Shown here: positions 1-5,489 of the stretch, piece after piece
Position numbering within the stretch: position 1 is the first letter of the stretch
Layout of the letters: every line of letters begins with the position of its first letter
Source of the DNA: an uncultured Clostridia bacterium
GTDB taxonomy: Bacteria; Bacillota; Clostridia; Oscillospirales; Ruminococcaceae
Direction: 5' to 3'
DNA length: 6,056 nucleotides
Assembly: GCA_947177695.1 (NCBI GenBank)
Contig: CAMWVO010000133.1
Location: 1-6,056, forward strand
Position numbers and translations under genes: made by a program
The notes under the pieces: generated by a model
What the model was told of the DNA's origin: nothing
Databases searched by the model: none
The model's input: only the letters and a program-made list of their open reading frames with translations

Positions 1-73
1 ACGTCTACCACCTTTTTTTACACGTGTTATATCGTCGTCTTGGTCATTTGTGTTTATTTTACATGTCAATTTT

Positions 74-520
74 TCATCTCAAAAAAAAAAAAATTCTCCG
101 CATTGACGGTATGTATTTTTTCTTCTTGACACGTGTTACGGATTTCAAGTGAAGGAGCTGCATTAATCTGTAAATACGCTTTTTGTTGTAATGCACTTCA
201 TGCTCACGGTTGATCGTGATAGTCATTTGCCTATAGCCCAATGTTCCGTTCATTTCCTCATAATGCTGTTTTATCCATTCCACAACCTGTTCGCTGATCT
301 GTTGCCTCCGGCTCGGTGTTCTTTTAAGCCAATTCCCTGAGTTTTTTAATATTGCGATCTCCATTTCCAGATCCTTGATCTTTGCCTGCAGGATCTTATT
401 TTCCATACGAAGCTTGTCCGCTTCAGTCAGTTCCTCTTCGGGCTTTGCTAGGGCGATAGCTCGCCGTCTGCGGTCTATCAGTCCGTCTGTACCTTTTGCT
501 TCATACTTGTACCTTTGCTT
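74..520 (-). pseudogene. IS3-family transposase remnant (OrfA tail fused to OrfB start)
   Basis: The reading frame is open from about 520 down to a stop at 74-76. The first part (about 512-372) reads like the end of an IS3 OrfA: a KYEAKGTDGL-IDRRRR segment, then EEELTEADKLR and the coiled-coil leucine-zipper region ENKILQAKIKDLEMEIAIL. It runs directly into the HTH_21 part of OrfB (NWLKRTPSRR, then GTLGYRQMTI, then KKRIYRLMQLLHLKSVTRVKKKKYIPS). In intact IS3 elements the OrfA end and this OrfB segment are separated by some tens of residues, so an internal deletion is likely. After YIPS the frame is lost at a 13-base A tract (81-93). An alternative frame there reads NAEN, as in the family's NAEN/TAEN motif, which indicates a frameshift. 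The DDE catalytic core is absent from the window and 1-73 is too degenerate to read. No terminal inverted repeat is seen. This is a non-functional insertion-sequence fossil. The family call is confident, the exact boundaries are not. Confidence 0.8.
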
Positions 521-525
521 TCATA
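486..525. repeat. Imperfect 20-bp tandem repeat at the HTH gene / IS3 remnant junction
   Basis: Two adjacent 20-bp copies, 486-505 and 506-525, match at most positions; both carry TGTACCTTT and end in TTCATA. The right copy belongs to the 3' end of the HTH gene, where it encodes MKAKV. The left copy lies in the transposase frame, where it encodes YEAKGT. Because the period is 20 bp, passing from one copy to the other changes frame, which explains why the HTH gene ends at once in a stop. The repeat could be a local duplication or a microhomology junction from illegitimate recombination. Confidence 0.7.
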
Positions 526-656
526 CCATCCGACAAGTCCATACGCAGATAGCGGTTGAATGTCGGCTCGGATATTCCCAGCTTCTCGGCGATCTCGTAG
601 AGGTAGACCCCATTCTCCTTTGCCTCCGCGCGAAAGTCAATGTTACGTTTCATCAT
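501..656 (-). pseudogene. Small helix-turn-helix DNA-binding protein, C-terminus lost at IS3 junction
   Basis: A 51-residue product starting MMKRNIDFRAEAKENG. The start is set by a strong GGGAGGA ribosome binding site at 664-670, 7 nt upstream of ATG 656; the second ATG, three bases on, is equally possible. The core (GVYLYEIAEKLGISEPTFNRYLR, described here in two parts: GVYLYEIAEKLGIS and EPTFNRYLR) is the helix-turn-helix seen in small regulators or excisionase-like proteins of Firmicutes prophages and integrative elements. In that family a short acidic helix of roughly 10-15 residues normally follows the position where this protein reads MKAKV. Here the frame ends VQV-stop because the DNA switches into the IS3 remnant. 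The DNA-binding part is complete, so residual function is possible, but the gene is probably 3'-truncated. It is divergent from the XRE gene, as in phage or ICE control regions. Confidence 0.7.
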
Positions 657-689
657 AAAATAGTCCTCCCTGTTAAAATATTTTTGAAA

Positions 690-805
690 TATCACTTAAA
701 AAATAACCTGTTTTGTGGCATTATGATTATAAAAGCGGTTATTGTGGTGATAAATTTATTATATCACATCACATCACTTATCCGCTCTCAACCGCTAATG
801 TGATA
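690..805. promoter_or_regulatory. Divergent control region with repeated GTGATA/TATCAC half-sites
   Basis: The AT-rich gap between the two divergent HTH genes (657-865) holds four copies of one hexamer in alternating orientation: TATCAC at 690-695, GTGATA at 747-752, TATCAC at 762-767 and GTGATA at 800-805. The middle pair forms a perfect inverted repeat with a 9-bp spacer. A second dyad, AGCGGTT (734-740) and AACCGCT (790-796), brackets the middle pair. This layout is what operators of XRE-type repressors look like in phage and ICE switches. The protein that binds is inferred, not shown. No convincing plus-strand promoter was found; TTGAAA at 812-817 is the best -35 candidate, with a poor -10. 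Confidence 0.5.
726..753 (-). promoter_or_regulatory. Candidate promoter for the small HTH gene
   Basis: On the minus strand a perfect TATAAT -10 box lies at 731-726. A partial -35 box, TTATCA (753-748), lies 16 nt upstream of it. Transcription would start near 719 and give a leader of about 60 nt before ATG 656. The -35 box overlaps the GTGATA half-site at 747-752, so a repressor bound there would block this promoter. The -10 match is good; the -35 match is only 4 of 6. Confidence 0.45.
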
Positions 806-865
806 TTTTATTTGAAATTCCACAAATTAAGTCTTTTGTATGTCGAAAAAGGGGGAAACAAGGTT

Positions 866-1479
866 ATGAACGATAAACTTACCACAAAAGAAATCTTTGG
901 TATCAGACTTAGGGATTTATGCAAGCAGAACGGCTACACCATTGAGTAATTCGCGGCGAAGATCGGTGTAGCCAAGAGCACAATAGGCTATTACGAGAAC
1001 GAAAACCGTATACCGGGCATCGAGGTTTTGAGCCGCATTTGCGATGAGTTCAACGTGCCAGCCGACTATATGCTCGGACGGACGAATACGGTGGCGGTCA
1101 AGGAAAAAAAGAAAGACGAGTGCGAGCTTACCGGGATTTCGGACGCGGCGGCTGATTTTCTGTTCGGGCTTGTCAATCATCAACGTTACGGAGAGATCAA
1201 TAAGCTGAATTATCTGCTTGAGGACCTTGCTAATGACTACAATGAAGATTACGATATGCAAGGTGACAGAAATCTCGAAAGCGCAAGCAGTATTTTTAAC
1301 GCGGTGTTCAGCTATATGGAAAAATTTCGCGCTATGAAAACGCGCTCGACCTTATAGAAATTGAGGACGGCGTGTATCAGCGGAAAGCCGAAACGGTTTA
1401 CAGGGAGCTGCTCATCAGGCGCATAATCGATGCGCTCAAAGTTGACACGGAGGAGTACAAGGAGCGGCATAAGCCGTAG
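866..1479 (+). pseudogene. XRE-family transcriptional repressor, disrupted by a nonsense codon and a frameshift
   Basis: The start is ATG 866, with GGGGGA at 851-856 as the likely ribosome binding site. Residues 1-27 end in NGYTIE, then an in-frame TAA occurs at 947-949. The same frame continues with FAAKIGVAKSTIGYYENENR and IPGIEVLSRICDEFNVPADYMLGRTN, the standard HTH_3 domain of phage/ICE repressors. The stop sits where family members usually have Gln or Glu, so one CAA-to-TAA change explains it. A second lesion is the five-A run at 1320-1324: adding one A restores a frame that reads SRYENALDLIEIEDGVYQRK and then ends ERHKP at TAG 1477-1479. Repaired, the protein would be about 204 residues, with an N-terminal HTH and a C-terminal helical part of unknown role. 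TAA serves as a normal stop in the nearby FecR gene, so recoding is unlikely. The gene was probably the repressor of the lost mobile element and acted on the adjacent half-sites. Confidence 0.8.
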
Positions 1480-1501
1480 TAATGATTTCAGGTATAGAAA
1501 A

Positions 1502-1529
1502 GCCTCCGAGTGCGTGAATACTCGGAGGT
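1502..1529. terminator. Bidirectional intrinsic terminator after the XRE pseudogene
   Basis: A perfect 9-bp stem, CCTCCGAGT (1503-1511) with ACTCGGAGG (1520-1528), encloses an 8-nt loop. On the plus strand it is followed by TTGTTATT, and on the minus strand by CTTTTCT. It lies 23 bp after the TAG of the XRE gene, so it fits the end of that transcript. It could also stop read-through from the minus-strand signalling operon. Confidence 0.75.
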
Positions 1530-1582
1530 TGTTATTATACCGATACCCGAATGAGCTTTGCTGAAAGGAAGTGTCGATTTCG

Positions 1583-1612
1583 TGAAAACAGACCGACGCA
1601 CCGCTCCGTCAG
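1583..1612 (-). terminator. Candidate terminator of the signalling operon
   Basis: On the minus strand, about 55 bp after the stop of the cyclase gene, CTGACG (1612-1607) pairs with CGTCGG (1598-1593) around an 8-nt loop, with one G-U pair. It is followed by TCTGTTTTC. The T tract is modest. A second, weaker stem (CTCGC-AAAA-GCGGG type, using the seven-C run at 1615-1621) lies just before it. The bidirectional hairpin at 1502-1529 may act as a back-up. Confidence 0.4.
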
Positions 1613-1666
1613 AACCCCCCCGCTTTTGCGAGAGCCTCTATAATGAAATCAGATTTATGCTTGTCA

Positions 1667-3460
1667 TCACTTTAATCCCGTAACGCGATAAACCTTAACG
1701 GGAGCCGCCTTTCCTTTCAACGTCATCTCCTCTACGAAGTCCGCATTGATCCTGTCCTTTGTTTTTTGATAAAGCGCTTCGCTAATGAGAATTTCTCCCG
1801 CCCCGGCTTTTGCTTCAAGCCTTGCCGCGGTATTTACCGTATCCCCAATAGCAGTGTAATCCATGCGGATGTCACATCCGATGTTCCCGACCACTGCCTC
1901 TCCCCAGTTCAGACCGATACCGAAACCGACTGTTCTGCCGTGTTTTTTGAGAAGTCTTTTCCCGAGGGCTTCTCCGCAGTTTTTAATATCGATTCCCGCG
2001 CAAACCGCTTCATAAAGATAATCGTCAAGATCCGTCGGCGCATTGAAAACCGCCATGGCGGCGTCACCGATAAATTTATCCAGCATTCCCGAATGACGGA
2101 ACACGCAGCTTGTGACCTCGGAAAGATATTCGTTCAAAATTTCGGCTACCTCCTCCGGTTCAAGCACCTCCGACATGGACGTAAATCCACGTATATCGAC
2201 AAACATAATGCAAACGTCCCGTCTTTCTACACCAAGCGTAAAATCGTATTCTTCATCCTTGGAAAGCTTCTTTATTACCTGCGGAGAAAGATATTTTCCA
2301 AAGCCTCGAAGCACACGTTTTTTGCTTAAAACCTCGGCAACGTACTTTTCAAAGAATATTACTATGGAAAACGCAGCGGCGACAATCAATGGATAAATCA
2401 AGGAAAGTGTAACACCACACCGCGATAGGACAAAACCTGTGCCAATATCCGCGAGGAACACCCATATCACCGAAAGCGCCGCAGGATACATTTTCATTCT
2501 TCGCGCCGCAAAAACATAAATCGAAACAATTAGAGCGGCTGTCACCGCGTGAACGGCGGCGGAGGCTTTGCACGCGGTTTTCCCGAGCATCAGCGCGCGG
2601 ACGATATTTGCGTTTACCTCCACTCCGTACATATCGCGATCTCTGTCCGCAGGCGTGTGGAACGAATCTCGGAGTCCCGGCGCGTATGCTCCCACCATGA
2701 CGATGCGTCCGGCGAAAATTCCCTTGTCGATACTTCCGAGGAGGACGTCCCTCATAGAAACGCGCTGAAATTCTCCGGGCTTTCCCGAATAGTTGAAAAG
2801 AACCTGACCGCGGGAATTTGTCTCCGGGAAAACCGGTTCTTCGCCTTTTGACGCCGCATATTGTCTGAAGATCTGCGCGGCAAAGCTATAACGGGTCTCT
2901 CCGAGATATTCCGTCCAAAGTTGAGCCGAACGCACAAAACCGTCCCGCGAGATCATGGCGTTTGCAAAGCCCGTATGAACCACCCGGTCAAGCTGCTCAA
3001 ACGGGCGTTCTTCTATTGAGATATTCCACGCGTCATAATACTGAGCCCCGTCAGAATAAACCATGGCGCCGCGATAAACAAGATTTGTAGCGGTGACGAT
3101 ATTTCGCCCCGAAAAGGAATTGAAAAGTGCCTCATCATTTTCGGGCACCGATTCTCCCGTGAACAACAGATCGAATGCGAGAACCGCAGGTTCACTCTCC
3201 TCATCGGAGAACAGACGATCCGCAAGCTCGGCATAGAGTGTGCGCGGCCATTCCGAAATAGAGCCGTATTCCTCAAGGGTTTCTTCGTCGATCGCGATGA
3301 TGACGATTTCGTCCCCCGTTCCGTTCATTTTCGAGTAAACCATATCGCACAGCATTGCGTCAAGCGCGTAGAACGGCTCAGTAAGGATCAGAAGCGCGGT
3401 CAACACCGCAGCCGCGAGCGGCAGAAGACAATCTGTAATTTTTGCGGTAATTTTTTTCAT
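1667..3460 (-). CDS. CHASE2-domain class III adenylate cyclase (membrane-bound)
   Basis: A 597-residue protein that converts ATP to cAMP. Order of parts: one N-terminal membrane helix (about 11-28); an extracytoplasmic CHASE2 sensor domain (about 30-295; typical features include VIIAIDEETLEEYG, WPRTLYAELADRL, VLAFDLLF, and near its end GRIVMVGAYAPGLRDSFHTP); three membrane helices (about 302-320, 325-346, 352-372); a short linker; and the catalytic domain (about 413-597). Catalytic residues are all present: metal-binding Asp422 (FVDIRGFT) and Asp466 (LDKFIGDAAM), adenine-recognising Lys462 and Thr536 (DYTAIGDTVN), and transition-state Asn543 and Arg547 (VNTAARLE). The Lys/Thr pair points to ATP rather than GTP. 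The start is ATG 3460 with AGGTGA just upstream; that site overlaps the stop of the HD-GYP remnant, 3 bp away, so translation is probably coupled. The gene looks intact and functional. The CHASE2 ligand is unknown. The adjacent FecR protein is a plausible partner, by inference only. Confidence 0.93.
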   Translation of the reverse strand: MKKITAKITDCLLPLAAAVLTALLILTEPFYALDAMLCDMVYSKMNGTGDEIVIIAIDEETLEEYGSISEWPRTLYAELADRLFSDEESEPAVLAFDLLFTGESVPENDEALFNSFSGRNIVTATNLVYRGAMVYSDGAQYYDAWNISIEERPFEQLDRVVHTGFANAMISRDGFVRSAQLWTEYLGETRYSFAAQIFRQYAASKGEEPVFPETNSRGQVLFNYSGKPGEFQRVSMRDVLLGSIDKGIFAGRIVMVGAYAPGLRDSFHTPADRDRDMYGVEVNANIVRALMLGKTACKASAAVHAVTAALIVSIYVFAARRMKMYPAALSVIWVFLADIGTGFVLSRCGVTLSLIYPLIVAAAFSIVIFFEKYVAEVLSKKRVLRGFGKYLSPQVIKKLSKDEEYDFTLGVERRDVCIMFVDIRGFTSMSEVLEPEEVAEILNEYLSEVTSCVFRHSGMLDKFIGDAAMAVFNAPTDLDDYLYEAVCAGIDIKNCGEALGKRLLKKHGRTVGFGIGLNWGEAVVGNIGCDIRMDYTAIGDTVNTAARLEAKAGAGEILISEALYQKTKDRINADFVEEMTLKGKAAPVKVYRVTGLK

Positions 3461-3463
3461 ATA

Positions 3464-3769
3464 TCACCTCGCGCGGTATTCCTCCGAGAGACAGCTTTCC
3501 AGATAATTCACCAGCCGCAGCTCTATCTTTCCCTCGTCCGCCATACCGCGGAGGATCGAGAAAGCCTGCTCCATGGAAAGGGGCTTTTTGTAGGGGCGGT
3601 CGGTCGCTAAAAGCGCATCGCAGATATCCGCCACGGTAAGGATCCTGATCTCAAGGCACAAATCGCCGGCGGTCAGCCCGTGCGGATATCCCTTTCCGTC
3701 CAAAAGCTCGTGGTGCTGTGACGCCCAGCGTCCAGCATCCCTGAAAGCGCTGTTAAAATGAACCGTCAA
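3464..3769 (-). pseudogene. HD-GYP phosphodiesterase domain remnant (C-terminal half only)
   Basis: The readable frame of about 101 codons contains the second half of an HD-GYP domain: WASQHHELLDGKGYPHGL, then the VADICDAL helix and DRPYKK. In this family the domain hydrolyses cyclic di-GMP or related cyclic dinucleotides. The conserved first half, with the HD metal-binding pair and later histidines, should precede this by some 60-100 residues and is missing. The frame stays open upstream to a stop at 3872-3874, but those residues contain no HD motif. The only start near the homology is TTG 3769, without a good ribosome binding site. An AGGAG at about 3824-3828 has no ATG/GTG/TTG at proper distance. 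Without the HD residues the product should be inactive. It lies in the same direction as the flanking FecR and cyclase genes, so it looks like the scar of a deleted operon member. A regulatory mini-domain is possible but unsupported. Confidence 0.75.
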
Positions 3770-3839
3770 GCCCCATAAACGCGCCGTGAAGAGTGTCGCC
3801 CGAGCGGTCTCTCTTAAGGAAACTCCTATATATTTATAT

Positions 3840-3851
3840 CGGGCGCGCCCG
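3840..3851. repeat. Perfect 12-bp GC palindrome in the FecR/HD-GYP gap
   Basis: CGGGCGCGCCCG is a perfect palindrome, about 20 bp after the FecR stop codon and next to a very AT-rich stretch (TATATATTTATAT-like, 3827-3839). It can fold only as a 4-bp stem with a 4-nt loop and has no T tract, so it is not a good terminator. It may mark the edge of the deletion that removed the start of the HD-GYP gene. Confidence 0.3.
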
Positions 3852-3871
3852 CCTATTCGAGAAGATATGTG

Positions 3872-4981
3872 TTATGGTTTCAAATAGGCGATTTGGACCA
3901 AAATAGGGTGATCGCCCTCATTTTCCGTATAATACTCCGCTCGTATATAGGCGAAATATCCCTCATATGGAATTTGCCACGTTTTATGATATACCAAATC
4001 CGGGGCATTATAATCACTACCCGTGTCTAATATAGGCTCACCCAGCTCTTCGGTGATGAGACCTACAAGCTGATTATAATCATCCCATGAGTTGTAAAAC
4101 CAATAATCCACCTCGTAAAATGTACCGTTTTCATTAAATAATACAATTGTGTCGACAAATCCGTTTGAAATAGGGAGCAAGCCGTAGTATGTATCTTCGC
4201 TCCCTTCTGTGAAAGGTTTGAGATACTGTCTGCCATATATCTCCACAACCTCGTCTATAGTCGCGCCGTAAGCGGGAACGGGGAAATCCCAAGATTCCAC
4301 GGGTTTGCCCGCCAACGGCATATCAAATCCAGGTTCGGGTTCGGACGTTTCGGGCTCGTTTTCGACAATCGCTTCCGCGTTGGTGACTTCGGTGCTTTCT
4401 CCCGCGCCGATCATCCTCACCGCGTCGATGAGGTTTCCGTTTTCGTCCTTTTCGGTGATCTCAACCGCCCCTTCCTCGACCTCGACAACGGTATGGCAAA
4501 CGCCGTTCTCGTCATAGAAAACCGTAACGGTAAAGGTTGTGCCGCGCACCGCCATAAGCGCGTTCGGGGTTTCCACGACGTAGCTTTCATTGTCCTGCAG
4601 CTTATTATCAATCCTGCTTAAAACGCTGCCCTCCTCCAGCTTTATTACCGTTCTGGCGTCTTTTCCCGCCGCGCCGGCTGCCTCTAACCGAAATCTCGTC
4701 AGTTCTTTAGCATAAACGTGCTTGTCCGAATCGAGCGCCAGCGTTAAATCGGCGTTTTCCCCGACGGCTACGGCGTCCCCGCTTTTGAGATTTTGCCCCT
4801 TGAACGCCTCTGAAACAGCATCGCGCGCAGTGACCGTGGTAACGCCGGTGAGCTCGTCCACGCGAACAGTGCGATAGCCTTTATTGAGCGATATAACGAT
4901 CACAACTGCCGCCGCGATGATTGCAAGGGTAACCGCGCCCGCGATAATTTTGCCCTTTAGAGTTGAAAAAGAATTTTTCAT
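3872..4981 (-). CDS. Membrane-anchored FecR-domain protein with a C-terminal extracytoplasmic module
   Basis: A 369-residue protein starting MKNSFSTLKGK. The start at 4981 is set by AGGAG at 4992-4988, 6 nt upstream; an in-frame ATG at 5026 has no ribosome binding site. Residues 11-32 form a single hydrophobic anchor with a basic N-terminus; no lipobox Cys is seen, so the rest is predicted to face outside. Residues about 36-200 form a FecR-type beta domain with the hallmark TPNALMAVRGTTFTV (138-152), then EEGAVEI and GAGES. A Glu/Pro-rich linker (203-217) leads to a C-terminal domain (about 228-369). It begins with a TIDEVVEIYG segment and continues LFNENGTFYEVDYWF and ITEELGEP, resembling the small beta-rich domains of secreted Firmicutes proteins that start with a DVKKxxG-like helix; its function is not known. 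Unlike classic FecR there is no cytoplasmic anti-sigma region and no sigma-factor gene nearby. FecR proteins next to CHASE2 cyclases are a recurring arrangement as I recall, suggesting joint sensing. Confidence 0.85.
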   Translation of the reverse strand: MKNSFSTLKGKIIAGAVTLAIIAAAVVIVISLNKGYRTVRVDELTGVTTVTARDAVSEAFKGQNLKSGDAVAVGENADLTLALDSDKHVYAKELTRFRLEAAGAAGKDARTVIKLEEGSVLSRIDNKLQDNESYVVETPNALMAVRGTTFTVTVFYDENGVCHTVVEVEEGAVEITEKDENGNLIDAVRMIGAGESTEVTNAEAIVENEPETSEPEPGFDMPLAGKPVESWDFPVPAYGATIDEVVEIYGRQYLKPFTEGSEDTYYGLLPISNGFVDTIVLFNENGTFYEVDYWFYNSWDDYNQLVGLITEELGEPILDTGSDYNAPDLVYHKTWQIPYEGYFAYIRAEYYTENEGDHPILVQIAYLKP

Positions 4982-5088
4982 TGTGTTCTCCTGTAAATAT
5001 TCTTGGTTAAAACTTCTTTTGTGCATTCTTCCCGCAGATGTATCTCATTGCTTCACCGAGGTTTATTACCGGAATTTGTATTCCCACG
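4982..5088 (-). promoter_or_regulatory. Leader (5' UTR) of the FecR-cyclase operon
   Basis: The predicted transcript start near 5088 gives a leader of about 107 nt. It holds a small perfect hairpin near its 5' end: GGAAT/ATTCC around a 4-nt loop at 5071-5084. The ribosome binding site lies at 4988-4992. No known riboswitch class was recognised. The length allows post-transcriptional control, but nothing proves it. Confidence 0.35.
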
Positions 5089-5094
5089 TTTTAC

Positions 5095-5123
5095 ATTATG
5101 CAACATTTGTGCGCATTTTTCAA
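5095..5123 (-). promoter_or_regulatory. Promoter of the FecR-cyclase operon
   Basis: On the minus strand, TTGAAA (5123-5118) and CATAAT (5100-5095) are separated by exactly 17 nt, each with one mismatch to the sigma-A consensus. No other comparable promoter was noticed between the FecR start and the right-hand hairpin. It would drive FecR, the HD-GYP remnant and the cyclase as one transcript. Confidence 0.65.
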
Positions 5124-5128
5124 GTGGT

Positions 5129-5179
5129 TTACCCTCCAAAAAGAAACTTTTATGTTACCCTCCAAAAAGAAACTTTTAT
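5129..5179. repeat. Two perfect 25-bp direct repeats (26-bp period) just upstream of the operon promoter
   Basis: Copies at 5129-5153 and 5155-5179 are identical and separated by one base. Each contains TTACCCTCC followed by AAAAAGAAACTTTTAT on the plus strand. The nearest copy ends 5 bp upstream of the -35 box. The period is about 2.5 helical turns. The position suggests an activator or repressor site, or an A-tract UP element. A duplication without function is the alternative. No coding frame is needed to explain it. Confidence 0.75.
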
Positions 5180-5397
5180 CGGCGGATTCCCCGAAAGAAC
5201 GGATCCGCTCGCAGTTTTGGTGGATTGATCGTTAAGTTTATCCCCTCCGAAATCACCTGCCGAGTGATTTTCAAAATTAGGGATAGCGCTTTGTTCTACG
5301 GCAGGTTTTCTTCCTTCAAGAACATCATGCCTGCTGCTTACGGATAAGCGGAAAATCATCACATATCGCGTAGACGTTGAACGAACACTTTCTGATA
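5180..5397. other. Intergenic stretch with no supported gene
   Basis: Reading frames pass through here on both strands, but none has a ribosome binding site, recognisable domain or family resemblance. The longest minus-strand frame (5500 down to 5150) crosses the hairpin at 5398-5448 and the direct repeats, so it is unlikely to be a gene. No tRNA or known RNA motif was recognised. The stretch may be decayed mobile-element sequence. Confidence 0.5.
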
Positions 5398-5448
5398 TTG
5401 ACACAAAGCGAACGCCCTCCGTGAAATGCAGAGGGCATTCGCTGTCAA
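5398..5448. repeat. Long near-perfect hairpin (possible terminator or palindromic element)
   Basis: GCGAACGCCCTC (5408-5419) pairs with GAGGGCATTCGC (5431-5442), 11 of 12 positions, around an 11-nt loop. An outer stem adds TTGACA (5398-5403) with TGTCAA (5443-5448), leaving a 4-base bulge on one side. Minus-strand transcripts leave the inner stem into TTTGTG, a weak T tract. No intact gene ends here, so it may be the terminator of a lost gene or a dispersed palindromic repeat. Confidence 0.65.
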
Positions 5449-5489
5449 ATAATCGGTTGTCACTGTCATCATTTTCAAATATTGCATAA

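Noticed and set aside
375..803. A 142-codon plus-strand frame over the IS3 and HTH genes
   Set aside because: It lies antisense to two recognisable genes and its translation has no domain-like features.
947..949. Stop-codon reassignment or programmed readthrough at the TAA in the XRE gene
   Set aside because: TAA ends the FecR gene normally in the same window, and a second, frameshifting lesion downstream shows the XRE gene is simply decayed.
1320..1324. Programmed ribosomal frameshift in the XRE gene
   Set aside because: The five-A run has no stimulatory structure that I can see, and the gene is already interrupted by a stop upstream, so a plain deletion is the simpler reading.
1766..2329. 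A 187-codon plus-strand frame inside the cyclase gene
   Set aside because: It is the antisense shadow of the catalytic domain, which carries all its expected motifs on the minus strand.
4982..5088. A cyclic di-GMP riboswitch in the FecR leader
   Set aside because: None of the conserved core segments of the known cyclic di-GMP riboswitch classes could be recognised.
5129..5179. The start of a CRISPR array
   Set aside because: Only two copies are present, separated by a single base rather than by 30-40 bp spacers.
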